Part shown: one piece after another, positions 1 to 10,224 of the stretch
Position numbering within the stretch: the stretch's first letter is position 1
Layout of the letters: every line of letters begins with the position of its first letter
Origin: Lachnospiraceae bacterium
Lineage (GTDB): Bacteria; Bacillota; Clostridia; Lachnospirales; Lachnospiraceae
Reading direction: 5' to 3'
Assembly: GCA_024684085.1 (NCBI GenBank)
Contig: JAIKXM010000006.1
Location: 27,126-91,125 of the forward strand
DNA length: 64,000 nt
The notes under the pieces: generated by a model
Told to the model about the DNA's origin: nothing
The model's input: the letters and a program-made list of their open reading frames with translations, nothing else
The model's database searches: none
Made by a program: the position numbers and the translations under genes

Positions 1-2
1 CA

Positions 3-140
3 GCTGGAGAAGAGAATGGCGGTGGTACAATGCAGCCCATGCTTGAGTATGGCACCGGCGCCGACGAGACCCGCAAGCGCGTCGAGGAACTGATCACACA
101 GTTCATCGATTCCGAATTTGTTGCTACCATTAATACTTAG
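3..140 (+). CDS. 3' end of a CDS truncated by the window start; product not determined
   Basis: Frame 3 is open from the window edge: AGEENGGGTMQPMLEYGTGADETRKRVEELITQFIDSEFVATINT*; converges with the minus-strand CDS that follows. Confidence 0.5.
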   Translation, partial: AGEENGGGTMQPMLEYGTGADETRKRVEELITQFIDSEFVATINT

Positions 141-152
141 TGAGATGCTCTG

Positions 153-2753
153 TCATGATATGACGTGCGAACAAATACTCCTATAGAAGCGGATCAGAGC
201 ATCTGCTTCTTTTTTTGAGGGCTTCTGTGTGCTGTAGATATAGAGCTGGGTAAGACACTTAAGCTCATTGAGAGCTATGTTTTTCTTATTAAGGTAAGAA
301 GACATCCGCTTGTCCATTCTGCGTACTCTGAACCTGACGATACTGCGTCTGATAACTGACACAGGTGTCATATTTGTGGGCATTACGGGATAATGTCCGA
401 TCAATACATTCTGCATCAGTTCGTAAGTACGTTCGATGCGGTCGGGCTCATGTACATGATACATCTTCCTTAATCTGTCTGAGGCCTTACGGTAGGCATA
501 TATCAGAGTGGGCAGATGATCACCCCGGGCTCTTGCACGTGCACGGGCTCTGCTCTCTGAATATAACTTAACGGAACGCTTAACGATCGGTATCAGCAAT
601 AACACTATGAGTATCCATACAAAGACTGTAAAAGCAGGTGTGTTCTTGAGATTAAGGAAACTCTTCGGGTTGAAAGACGGTGCGTTGAGTCCCGAATCAG
701 TACCGGCATCACTTTCACCTATATCCATTGGACGGAAAAGTCTTGTGAGTGAGTTCATGAAATCACTGTAGGAATTGTCTTCGCCGCCATAATCGGGAAC
801 CGTGAACTCAACAGGGAACCAACCGAAGTCATGGATATATACTTCGACCCATGCGTGGGCATCCGCATCCGTTACTTCGGTAGTAACGACCGTCGATCTT
901 CCGAGAGGGTTCTCGCCTGTATAATAGTAAGAACTGTCAATAGTGTCATTAGTCACGGCATTTGTCGAGATACCGCTTGTTGTGATCACGTAGCCCTCGC
1001 AATATCTTGCAGGAATGCCGTACGAACGAAGGAGGAGAGCACCTGCGGAGGCGAAATGCGCGCAGTAGCCTCTTTTTTGCTCGTTAAGGAAATAAGTTAC
1101 AAAGTCTTCGTCTTCGGGAGTGGCGCCCGGTGCCATGTCGTAGGTGTAGTTGTCAAGGAAGTATTGGTATATGAGCTCGATCTGCTTGTACGGATTGTCG
1201 GACTCGCCGATGACCCTGTGGTAAGACGTAAGGACATCTTCAATTTCCGCAGGGATCTGCAGATAATTGGCATAGACTTCCTGCTCATAAGTGTCCATAA
1301 TATCGAGATCCTGCGTGGTCTTGACCCAATCGAGGTTGTCGGCGTTATCATACAGCATGGGCATCATGGAGCTTGTGTAAGGCATATATTCATATGTAGC
1401 TTCCTGATCGCGAGGCGATGCGCCCCTGATGATCGCAAAGCCGTCAAGCAAAGCTTTGTTCGGAAGCGATGAAGTAAAGTACGGCACATAGACATATTCC
1501 GAGCTGGCATCGACATTCTTAACAGTCATTCGTGCTTCGTGACGATCGGTCACACCCGAATCCATTAATTTGCCAAGAGTATTTGCTTCATGCAGTGCTC
1601 TAAGTTTCGATACTTCCGTGGGCATATAACCTGCCTCAAGGGGTGGCTGGTATGACTCGTAGTGCGTCGAATACGCAGGCGCATCCCAGCTGTGTTGGGT
1701 GTAGAACTGACTTGTATATCCCTTAAGGTAGATGGTCTCGAATGAGTACGGAACAAAAGTAACCTCAAGATCCGTTTCATAATCGGGAGACACGCTTCTG
1801 ATACCTCCGAGCTTACCGCCGTTGATACCGCCCTTGGCCTCGTAGCGGTTGAACAATCCGAGGATACCTGTCTGCGTCAGGATCTTAACATATTCGTCGA
1901 GAGTCTCTTTCGGAGTACTCTTATTCGTTACTGCCTCTCGCTCCGAGATCATGATGCTTGATGCTGAAAAAACAGACAGCACTATCGCAGTGACAAGCGC
2001 TACACTTGTAAGTGCGAGCATGGACAAAGCATTGGACTTGTGGAAGATCACATGTCGGCCTTTTTTATCATCGTAATCGAGGGCATACTCGCGCTTCTTA
2101 TTGGCTTTGGCGGGCGCGACGAATCGGTAATGCCCCGAAGATCTCAGCAGAAATACCCCGAAATATGAGAAGAATATGAGCACGAGTGATATATATGAAG
2201 GGTATTTGCCGATGAAGGTCCCGATCTGGAGCGGCCAAAAGGTAACGAAGAAAACCGCGAAGAACATCATGTTGTTGAAGACATCGACGTTGAGCGGAAG
2301 TATGAGGAAGATGCCGAGGAAGATGCATACTGTGGTGATGGTAGTGTATCTGTCGGTTATGAGTTCGGTGTACTGACGCATTACCGAAAGGCCGTAGTGC
2401 TCGGCATAGGCTTCGTTGACAACGTTAAGGATAGCCTGAAATCCGGAGTTGGCCTCGGCAGTCATGTTCGTCAGTGCGAAGATAAAGATGACAAAGAAGA
2501 TGATATAGCCGAAGTTATACAGGGCCTTCGTCATATGGATGAGCGACAGGAACATTGATGCCACCAATATTGAGATTAAGATCAACGGATAATTGGCGCT
2601 GAGTTCGAACTCTGACAGAAAACCGAGGACGGCGCCTGCGGAAGCGGCAAACATAAGAAGACCCACTACCACACAGTGAAGCAGATCGTTGTGTGGTGCG
2701 TGCGCCGTATTGTCGCCTATATGAAATCCGTAATATAAGGTGTCATCCAACAT
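153..2753 (-). CDS. Transglutaminase-like (TgpA/DUF3488-type) multi-pass membrane protein
   Basis: N-terminal TM segments; transglutaminase core with GYCAHFASAGALLLRSYGIPARYCEGY and DAHAWVEVYIHDFGWFPVEFT; C-terminal TM; followed by DUF58 and MoxR genes as is typical. Confidence 0.9.
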   Translation of the reverse strand: MLDDTLYYGFHIGDNTAHAPHNDLLHCVVVGLLMFAASAGAVLGFLSEFELSANYPLILISILVASMFLSLIHMTKALYNFGYIIFFVIFIFALTNMTAEANSGFQAILNVVNEAYAEHYGLSVMRQYTELITDRYTTITTVCIFLGIFLILPLNVDVFNNMMFFAVFFVTFWPLQIGTFIGKYPSYISLVLIFFSYFGVFLLRSSGHYRFVAPAKANKKREYALDYDDKKGRHVIFHKSNALSMLALTSVALVTAIVLSVFSASSIMISEREAVTNKSTPKETLDEYVKILTQTGILGLFNRYEAKGGINGGKLGGIRSVSPDYETDLEVTFVPYSFETIYLKGYTSQFYTQHSWDAPAYSTHYESYQPPLEAGYMPTEVSKLRALHEANTLGKLMDSGVTDRHEARMTVKNVDASSEYVYVPYFTSSLPNKALLDGFAIIRGASPRDQEATYEYMPYTSSMMPMLYDNADNLDWVKTTQDLDIMDTYEQEVYANYLQIPAEIEDVLTSYHRVIGESDNPYKQIELIYQYFLDNYTYDMAPGATPEDEDFVTYFLNEQKRGYCAHFASAGALLLRSYGIPARYCEGYVITTSGISTNAVTNDTIDSSYYYTGENPLGRSTVVTTEVTDADAHAWVEVYIHDFGWFPVEFTVPDYGGEDNSYSDFMNSLTRLFRPMDIGESDAGTDSGLNAPSFNPKSFLNLKNTPAFTVFVWILIVLLLIPIVKRSVKLYSESRARARARARGDHLPTLIYAYRKASDRLRKMYHVHEPDRIERTYELMQNVLIGHYPVMPTNMTPVSVIRRSIVRFRVRRMDKRMSSYLNKKNIALNELKCLTQLYIYSTQKPSKKEADALIRFYRSICSHVIS

Positions 2754-2799
2754 GGTATTGTTCCTTTATAATGTCGCGTTAGATCCTTGTGTGTGTATA

Positions 2800-3915
2800 T
2801 CATGCTATATGAACCAGAGTCCCTTTGTTAAGGCCGGCTCGTTCATATATATCAAGTGCGAGGTCCTTGGTACTATAGCTCCCGGAATAGAAGGCCTGCG
2901 TCATTATATCGACAAGGTCATCTCTGGAAGTGACTCTTAGACTGACGAAGTCGCCTTCTTTTGAGTTGTAGTACATGAAGATAAAAGGCTGGCCTGCATT
3001 GATGAATGCAAGTGATACTGCATAGGCCTCGCGGATATTGTCATCCAACAGGTTGTAGGCTTCAGTGTTCTGTCCGTCGCTGTTTATATACAACCTGTCG
3101 CATTCTTCTTTGGAAGGTTGATAGAGTTCGAGGAGAACCGTAAATTCGTTGGAGGATGTCGCTTCGCTCTCCTTGACGATGAGTTTGTCGAGCTTCTCCG
3201 TAAGCTTCCAGTGGATGCGGGAGAGACGGTCACCGGGCTGATACTCACGGATGTCTGTTACATTGCCGGTGGTATTACCGCGTCTTATCGTGTCCGAATA
3301 TTCGTCGAAGCCTTCCTGACTGATCATATCAGTGACTTCTTCCTTGGGATCGGTGTCCGGAAAGCGGGTGTATGAGGTCTCTGCTGATACTTCTTTGGTA
3401 AAAGAGAAGAGATGCAGATAATCGTATACCTTTAGTTCATATATCGATGCCGTATATATTCCGTATTTGTTAATGGTGAGCGGAAGGATGAGCCGGCTGC
3501 CGTTTCCAACGCCTAACGAAAGGGCGTGTATTATATCTTCACGGTTGCCATAGAGGGTCGATTCGGTATGAAGTGAGAACTCTGCGGCGGATATCGGAAG
3601 GCGGGAAGGATTGTTGATGCTGATCGACAGAGCCGTGGTAGAATCCATCCTTGTGATATATGCGATATCAGGCTCGAGCCTTGCGAAGGCGTGCTTCGTC
3701 AGATTATATGAGAAGATGGGCAGGCAGATGAGCAGGATCGTCACAAGGTAAAAAAAGCTCTGCAGATAGAAAGCAGAGATCAGAATTGATGCCATGAACA
3801 GAAATCCATAGGAAAGCCACGAAGCGGTCAGGGAGTTACTGTAATTCATGATCTTCCCCAGCCACTTGCGTCGTGAATCGGTATTCTTATTATTAGTCAG
3901 GTTATTATCAGCCAA
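2800..3915 (-). CDS. DUF58 domain-containing protein
   Basis: Two N-terminal TM segments and the DUF58 motif REYQPGDRLSRIHWKLTEKLDKLIVKE; between the transglutaminase and MoxR genes. Confidence 0.9.
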   Translation of the reverse strand: MADNNLTNNKNTDSRRKWLGKIMNYSNSLTASWLSYGFLFMASILISAFYLQSFFYLVTILLICLPIFSYNLTKHAFARLEPDIAYITRMDSTTALSISINNPSRLPISAAEFSLHTESTLYGNREDIIHALSLGVGNGSRLILPLTINKYGIYTASIYELKVYDYLHLFSFTKEVSAETSYTRFPDTDPKEEVTDMISQEGFDEYSDTIRRGNTTGNVTDIREYQPGDRLSRIHWKLTEKLDKLIVKESEATSSNEFTVLLELYQPSKEECDRLYINSDGQNTEAYNLLDDNIREAYAVSLAFINAGQPFIFMYYNSKEGDFVSLRVTSRDDLVDIMTQAFYSGSYSTKDLALDIYERAGLNKGTLVHIA

Positions 3916-3992
3916 ATTGAGCCTCCAAGGATTAGATAGGGCATAATAACTGTTTATCAGTTAATATGCTGATCGCTAAGTTCAATGAAGCT

Positions 3993-4916
3993 CTACATCG
4001 GAACGGGAACGGATTCCAGTGTTTCGAAGAGGAGCTCTCTGACACTCTTGTTGACAGCCTTAGCCTTGGTCGAGAGAACGATACGATGATTACATACGGG
4101 ATAGAATACCATATGTACATCCCTCGGAATGACATAGTCTCTGTCATTGAGGCAGGCATAGGCCTTAGCCATCTTAAGGATGGCGATAGTTCCTCTGGGA
4201 GATACACCCTGAATGAACATGTCTGTATTACGAGTTGCTTCTCCTAATGATACGATGTAGTCGCATATCTGATCTGAGGCGTAGACTTTGGAAGCCTGTT
4301 CCTGAAGGGCGATAAGTTTTTCACCGGTGATGACCTGATAGACTGAATCTATTGATTCAAAAGAGTGTCCCTTGAGGATCTCGGTTGCCTCGAAATGGCC
4401 CGGATAACCGAGAGTCAGCCTTACAAAGAATCGGTCAAGCTGAGAATCCGGCAGTTTCTGAGTGCCTGAAGCCCCGACGGGGTTCTGTGTGGCTATTACG
4501 AAAAAAGGAGGGCGCAGGGCGTAAGTGGTAGATTCCACGGTAACGCGTCGCTCTTCCATAACTTCGAGGAGTGCGGCCTGAGTCTTGGGAGATGTACGGT
4601 TGATCTCGTCTGCGAGGAAGAGATTGGTGAATACTGCTCCCGGACGGAAGGTGAAGCCGTTGGTCTCACGATCATACATTGAGAAGCCTACGATGTCGCT
4701 TGGAAGGACATCGGGGGTGAACTGCATACGCTTGTAAGCGATTCCCAGAGATCTCGAAAGGGCTACCGCGAGAGTTGTCTTGCCGACACCCGGGATATCT
4801 TCAAGTAGTATATGTCCGCCCGCAAGAACGGTACACAGTACCATCTCAATAACGTCGTCCTTGCCTCTCAGTACTTTACTTATCTCATTCTTAACTGTCA
4901 GAAGTTCATTAGCCAT
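3993..4916 (-). CDS. MoxR family AAA+ ATPase
   Basis: Walker A GVGKTTLA, LFLADEINRTSPKTQAALLEVMEE, FVIATQNPV. Confidence 0.95.
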   Translation of the reverse strand: MANELLTVKNEISKVLRGKDDVIEMVLCTVLAGGHILLEDIPGVGKTTLAVALSRSLGIAYKRMQFTPDVLPSDIVGFSMYDRETNGFTFRPGAVFTNLFLADEINRTSPKTQAALLEVMEERRVTVESTTYALRPPFFVIATQNPVGASGTQKLPDSQLDRFFVRLTLGYPGHFEATEILKGHSFESIDSVYQVITGEKLIALQEQASKVYASDQICDYIVSLGEATRNTDMFIQGVSPRGTIAILKMAKAYACLNDRDYVIPRDVHMVFYPVCNHRIVLSTKAKAVNKSVRELLFETLESVPVPM

Positions 4917-5294
4917 ATCTATACCTGTTTCTTAAATCTATGCCGGCATGTTCCGCCGGATCCTGATGATAGTCCGTAGAAAAGTATAACATAATATCGG
5001 GGTAAAGTCATTGAAGTGAGCTGAATTGAAATCCGAGTGCAAGTTTGTAAGGCTGAAATGGAATCCGAGGTTCCAGTTGGCAAAAGTAAATTTAGTTTTC
5101 CAATTGACTTCAAAAATCTTAGATATAAATAATTATTCTCTTCTTGCGCCTTTATATTATTTTTATAAGAAAAATAAAAAAGGAAAGTTGAATGAGCAAT
5201 TTTAAAAACGTTAAAGCCTCTCGACTTCAAAAAAAAACAGAGAGACATAGGAATATCTCTCTCAAAAAATATGCTATAATAAAGGAGTAAAAAA

Positions 5295-5651
5295 ATGAGT
5301 AAAGAATACGAAAAGTTAACGTTTGCAGATGATGTTTCAAACAACCTGTTAGATTTTTTCAATCTAATACTTACGGGAAAAGGTAATACACCACTTTCTA
5401 AAGAAATCGAAAAAGAAGTCGAGAAGGCCAAGATTAATGAAGAATGGAGGATGGAATATATATCTTTATATATGAAATACGCAGAAAAGTTTGCTGAAGG
5501 CCGTGAAATTGGTCTTGCTGAAGGTTTCATCAACGGATGTAATTCCATCGTAGACATTGTATTAGCCCTAAGAAGTGGCACAACAAAAGAAGAATTACTG
5601 AAGCAGGGTTATGATACCGAAACAATCGAACAAGCTTTGAAAATAAAATAA
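5295..5651 (+). CDS. Rpn-family (PD-(D/E)XK nuclease/transposase) derivative lacking the nuclease core
   Basis: Rpn-like start MSKEYEKLTFADD joined to Rpn-like tail NEEWRMEYISLYMKYAEKFAEGREIGLAEG; AAAGGAG RBS upstream. Confidence 0.6.
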   Translation: MSKEYEKLTFADDVSNNLLDFFNLILTGKGNTPLSKEIEKEVEKAKINEEWRMEYISLYMKYAEKFAEGREIGLAEGFINGCNSIVDIVLALRSGTTKEELLKQGYDTETIEQALKIK

Positions 5652-5687
5652 CTAAGTTGCTTTATAAACTTTGCATAGGAGGTCGTT

Positions 5688-5864
5688 ATGTTAGTTGTAG
5701 AAAATACAAAAGAAAACCGTGCATTACAGCAAGTGGTTGCAACTATGTCTATTGAGGATATGTATTTTGATAAAGACTTTCTTGAGAAGATGCTCCAAGT
5801 ATCTAAAGGAGAGAAAACATCTGAACAACTTCGACAAGAGGTATTAAAAAAGTATGCAAGATGA
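5688..5864 (+). CDS. Small antitoxin of a class I Fic toxin-antitoxin module (VbhA-like)
   Basis: Manual translation MLVVENTKENRALQQVVATMSIEDMYFDKDFLEKMLQVSKGEKTSEQLRQEVLKKYAR; AGGAGG RBS; T-M-S-I-E-D resembles the Fic inhibitory motif [S/T]xxxE[G/N]; 3' end overlaps the Fic start. Confidence 0.65.
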   Translation: MLVVENTKENRALQQVVATMSIEDMYFDKDFLEKMLQVSKGEKTSEQLRQEVLKKYAR

Positions 5865-6609
5865 TAAATACTGTTATCCTAATTCGGATGTACTTAAGAA
5901 TAAGTTAAATATAAAAGATCATGGGGAACTGTTCGAGGCAGAGAAAGAACTTACATTAATACGTCTAAGTGAACTTCAAAACAATCCTATTAAAGGGAAG
6001 TTCGACTTTAATCATCTTAAAAAGATACACAAGTACATTTTCCAAGACATCTATGATTGGGCCGGTAAAGAACGGACTGTTGATATTGGTAAAGGAAACT
6101 TGTTCTGTACTGTACGATGCATTCCCGATTATGCCCAGTCTGTTTTTGGTAAGTATTACTCTCAATGTAATGCGAATAAAGATAATTATGAAGACTTTGT
6201 GCGAACACTTGCCAACAACTACGGGGATCTCAACGCTTTGCACCCGTTTCGAGAAGGCAATGGTCGAGTTCAACGTGAGTTTGCTCGCTTAATTTGTCTT
6301 GATTGTGGCTACGATTTTGATTTATCCTGTGCTACACATAAAGAAATGCTTGAAGCAAGCCGCCTAAGTTTTGATAAAGGTGATAGTTCGGAGTTCATAA
6401 AAATATTTTCAAAAGCTGTCACCCCCTACGGGGAAAGGGATATTGATATTAATAAGTTGAATATCCTCACATCTGACGACCTTTCAATAGGCGTTCCTAC
6501 TCACTACGACTACTATGGATATAATGAGCATGAAGAATCGGAGGTGTATAACGAAATATATAAGGCAAAAATCAATAAGATGGATGCCGAAAATAATAAG
6601 CGATGCTAA
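5854..6609 (+). CDS. Fic family protein (AMPylase-type toxin)
   Basis: Canonical Fic motif HPFREGNGRVQR; start codon overlaps the antitoxin stop. Confidence 0.92.
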   Translation: MQDDKYCYPNSDVLKNKLNIKDHGELFEAEKELTLIRLSELQNNPIKGKFDFNHLKKIHKYIFQDIYDWAGKERTVDIGKGNLFCTVRCIPDYAQSVFGKYYSQCNANKDNYEDFVRTLANNYGDLNALHPFREGNGRVQREFARLICLDCGYDFDLSCATHKEMLEASRLSFDKGDSSEFIKIFSKAVTPYGERDIDINKLNILTSDDLSIGVPTHYDYYGYNEHEESEVYNEIYKAKINKMDAENNKRC

Positions 6610-6659
6610 AACAACTCTTAAACATAACTCCCTTTTCGGAAAAGTGTCCTTAATGCATT

Positions 6660-6896
6660 TTATATACCTCTAACGCCTATCGTCTCTATCCTTTCATCAT
6701 TTACATCAATACCTTCAAAAACATGGGGTAAAACCAGCATCTTTTTCTCACATTTAGGACACTTCACATCTCCAACATATTCTTTGGTCTCTTTTAATCT
6801 ATACATATAAACAATAGGTCCTTCATCGCCATCCTTATTCCACATAAATATATGACCGCACCAGGGGCATTTTACTTCTCTATATTCGTACATCAT
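6660..6896 (-). CDS. Small zinc-ribbon protein
   Basis: Two CPxCG/CPKC pairs: VKCPWCGH and VKCPKCEKK. Confidence 0.5.
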   Translation of the reverse strand: MMYEYREVKCPWCGHIFMWNKDGDEGPIVYMYRLKETKEYVGDVKCPKCEKKMLVLPHVFEGIDVNDERIETIGVRGI

Positions 6897-7054
6897 CCTC
6901 TACCCATATATAATTATTTCAAAAAGCGGACTCGATTATTAACAAACCCACAATTCCGAAAAGGGACTTTATCTATTACCTGTACTGTTCATCATTTTAC
7001 TATTGAATCAACAACGGCGATTGGCATGCCATCGTTTGACATTTGTTTCTTCCC

Positions 7055-7330
7055 TTATATCGTATGCTCACTGGCAATCTTTCTCATTTTATTTAAATCG
7101 GCTTCGGAAGGATTAATAGCGATTCTTGCATTACAGTTGGGGCAAAGTGCTATTAGGTTTTTTTCAGGTTCGTTACCGACATAACTTGAACTAATTCTAT
7201 GTATTTCAAGGTAAGGTCGTCCGTTTTTATTAAAAAAAGGAGCTTCCTTTTGACATAATTCGCAATGGCCGCCTGCATTAGCCTTGTTTACCTTGTAAGC
7301 AACTTTATTAATTTTTCTGCCCATATACAA
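7055..7330 (-). CDS. HNH endonuclease-like protein
   Basis: CELCQKEAPF, LEIHRIS, NLIALCPNCNARI: HNH motif with zinc-binding cysteines. Confidence 0.75.
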   Translation of the reverse strand: MYMGRKINKVAYKVNKANAGGHCELCQKEAPFFNKNGRPYLEIHRISSSYVGNEPEKNLIALCPNCNARIAINPSEADLNKMRKIASEHTI

Positions 7331-7407
7331 TACCTCTTAGTCCAATCCATTTATATCTAATATAGCATATTTTAAAATATTATTTTTAATATAAGATATG
7401 GGTTCAT

Positions 7408-7824
7408 ATGGCAGCACAGGAGGTAATGCAATACTTTATGTATCGAATGAAGCGCGTGGGTTTTGGTGATTTTAACCCTGGTCAAGAAACGATGAATACG
7501 ATCGTTTCTTTAGCAAAATATTTTTCTGTTTCAGAGTGCTTAAGTATTGTGTGGAGAGCTGTTAGTAATGGATCGACTATGTATGTTGATGGTACATGCA
7601 CAAAAAAGCGTGCAGCAAATTCTGTTATTTCATCTATAAGACGTCATTGTGAAAGAGCAACGAAAGAAAACTGGACGGTATCTCGTTATTATTGGCCCAG
7701 TGAATTGCCTAAAAGTGTCGCTGCAACATATGTATATGAAAAAGTGTTAAGACTTGAAAGCGATAGTTTTACAACAAAGCCATCTATAGAATTATTAAGG
7801 CAGGGTGCTTTAACTAATGAGTGA
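7408..7824 (+). CDS. Hypothetical protein
   Basis: 138-aa ORF in the AT-rich island, overlaps the next ORF by 8 nt; start codon uncertain. Confidence 0.5.
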   Translation: MAAQEVMQYFMYRMKRVGFGDFNPGQETMNTIVSLAKYFSVSECLSIVWRAVSNGSTMYVDGTCTKKRAANSVISSIRRHCERATKENWTVSRYYWPSELPKSVAATYVYEKVLRLESDSFTTKPSIELLRQGALTNE

Positions 7825-8098
7825 TTACAACAAAGAATATGAACAGGCGGTCAAGAAATTCTCTTATGTAGTAAGGAAGGCAAAGTATACAGACAAGGGA
7901 AGTATACGCTGTCTAAGTTATATTGCGTTAATTGATAATAGAACAGGGATGATCTCTTGGCTAACAGACTATGCCGATTATGTACTATATATGAAAACAT
8001 CGGATATGAGCTTTGAAGCATCAAATGATGCAGGTTTATATGCTGTTTGTCAATTTTTGAGCTGTGGAAGTTCTTCGGAACGGGAATCTGAAATATAA
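7817..8098 (+). CDS. Hypothetical protein
   Basis: 93-aa ORF overlapping the 3' end of the upstream ORF. Confidence 0.5.
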   Translation: MSDYNKEYEQAVKKFSYVVRKAKYTDKGSIRCLSYIALIDNRTGMISWLTDYADYVLYMKTSDMSFEASNDAGLYAVCQFLSCGSSSERESEI

Positions 8099-8241
8099 GT
8101 TATATTTCCAATTAATAGTCACAATTTATAAAAAATGATATGTTTTGTCTGAAAATATTATTGTCTTAAAGTATAATAATTATTATACTATTTATATGAC
8201 TAAACGAATCGTCGATTCGGGGTGATACGAGGAGGGATAGT

Positions 8242-9921
8242 ATGAAAGCAAAATTATCCATGCGAGTGACGCTATTATTGTTTGTAATGGTGCCGATGGC
8301 CATTCTGGCACTTATTCTTGAGATTCTGACTGTACATCTTACGATCTCTAATCTTGAGGAGAATACCAAGGAGCAGTTGAGAGTCGCGACACTTGGTTTG
8401 CGGGCATACTATGAATATGATCTGATCAATGACAATGCTCTTGAAGATGGCTTTTTGGAATATGCACCGGAAGAATACATAGATAAGATACATGAAGATA
8501 CAGGCTTAGAGCTTACGATCTTTAAAGATAACGTGCGTTTCATGACATCTCTCCGTAATGAAGACGGTTCCAGAAACGAGGGAACGACTGCTTCCGATGT
8601 TGTTTGGGCAGCTGTGTCACAGGGCAAGGATTTCTATTCCGACGATGTTGTTATAGGCGGTAAAGATTATTACGTATATTATATGCCGCTCACCGATGGA
8701 ACTACGATCTACGGAATGGCTTTCTCAGGAATACTTGCATCGACGGTTCAGGATGCCAAGACACGTAGCATACTTATGGTATTAGCCATCACAACTATAT
8801 GCGGACTGTTATTTGCTGTGCTCGCATTGATATTCGCTAATAAAGTCATTCTTACACCTTTCAGAAAAGCTGTGTCCGGTATTGATGAGCTCTCCACCGG
8901 CAATATAAGTGTTAGAGTTGAAGCAAAGTCGGGCATTAAAGAGATTACCAATCTTATCGGTTCGACCAATAAGCTGTCCGAGACCCTGTCGGGGATCGTT
9001 ACGGATATTCAGGATGCAATGGATTCGCTTTATTCGATCGTCGGAACAACGACAACTCTTTCTGAAGAGTCATCCGAATCTTCGTCTCAGATATCGGAGG
9101 CAATGAACCAGCTTGCCAAATCTACTGAGTTGATGTCTACATCGGTTCAGGATATCAATACCAATATTATTGAGATGGGTAATATCGTTGAGAATGCTCA
9201 GGATACCATACTTACTCTTACCGAATCAGCCGGGAAGATGGAGACAGCTAATACCGATGCCCTTGCCTGCATAGAGAGCATTGCAGAGTCTTCCGATAAT
9301 TCAGCTGAAGCCGTTGGCGGAATCGCCGATATGATCAATTCAACCAACGAAGCCGTTAATAAGATCACTAACATGGTCAACATGATCACTTCCATTGCCG
9401 GTCAGACCAATCTGCTTGCACTCAACGCTTCGATCGAGGCTGCAAGAGCGGGCGAGAGCGGCAAGGGCTTCGCAGTTGTTGCCGACAATATCAAAGATCT
9501 TGCAACTCAGTCATCTGAGTCGGCCAACGAGATCCACGTTATCGTCTCCGACATCGTTAAGCTCTCCAACGAATGTGTGGAGCAGGCCGCTACAGTTAAG
9601 CAGTATATTGAAAAAGAGCAGGAACTTTTGTCTCAGACAAAGGGTCAGTTCAACACCCTGAGCGGGGAGATTCAATCATCCGTTCAGAATATCGATACAG
9701 TAGGTTCCATTGCGAATCAGCTCGGCAATATCAAAGATACTATTGTTGGTGCGATCTCCGATCTGTCAGCTGTATCTGAGGAAACATCCGCTACCAATGA
9801 AGAGGTTACGGCTTCTTCCAATGTAGTCTCATCCGATGTAAGTGATGTATCAAGATCCATGAACGAGATCAGCGCACTTGCGGGCAGACTTAAGTCAGTC
9901 ATTAGTTTTTTCAAAGCTTAA
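8242..9921 (+). CDS. Methyl-accepting chemotaxis protein with extracellular Cache-like domain and HAMP
   Basis: TM-sensor-TM architecture; conserved hairpin [40 protein letters not shown]. Confidence 0.95.
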   Translation: MKAKLSMRVTLLLFVMVPMAILALILEILTVHLTISNLEENTKEQLRVATLGLRAYYEYDLINDNALEDGFLEYAPEEYIDKIHEDTGLELTIFKDNVRFMTSLRNEDGSRNEGTTASDVVWAAVSQGKDFYSDDVVIGGKDYYVYYMPLTDGTTIYGMAFSGILASTVQDAKTRSILMVLAITTICGLLFAVLALIFANKVILTPFRKAVSGIDELSTGNISVRVEAKSGIKEITNLIGSTNKLSETLSGIVTDIQDAMDSLYSIVGTTTTLSEESSESSSQISEAMNQLAKSTELMSTSVQDINTNIIEMGNIVENAQDTILTLTESAGKMETANTDALACIESIAESSDNSAEAVGGIADMINSTNEAVNKITNMVNMITSIAGQTNLLALNASIEAARAGESGKGFAVVADNIKDLATQSSESANEIHVIVSDIVKLSNECVEQAATVKQYIEKEQELLSQTKGQFNTLSGEIQSSVQNIDTVGSIANQLGNIKDTIVGAISDLSAVSEETSATNEEVTASSNVVSSDVSDVSRSMNEISALAGRLKSVISFFKA

Positions 9922-9941
9922 TAAGGGAATAATATGAATAA

Positions 9942-9988
9942 AGCCTCTGCGGGAAGATTGATAGTCTTCCGGCAGGGGCTTTTTATTA
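9942..9988 (+). terminator. Rho-independent terminator after the MCP
   Basis: GCCTCTGCGGGAAGA...TCTTCCGGCAGGGGC followed by TTTTTAT. Confidence 0.85.
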
Positions 9989-10224
9989 TCCTGTGATGCT
10001 TGGGGATTCCGGTGAAATAGGTACATATCAACATGCCATAGGATGCATTTTTTAGTAGTGCTCAGCTGTTTTTTCCCTTTTGGTGAAATTTCACATGTCA
10101 AATATACTTGTCATTGTGTTGCGTGCATGATAAAGTGTTCGAGACAGGTTTAGTACTGATCGGTTAACAGTTGGCCGAAAGAGAGTACTGATCACTGATC
10201 GTAAATGCGATATGAGGAGGGAGT

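Noticed and set aside
4919-5581. 220-aa minus-strand ORF across the island boundary
   Set aside because: Low-complexity F/L/S-rich translation of AT-rich DNA, overlaps the better supported Rpn-type CDS on the plus strand.
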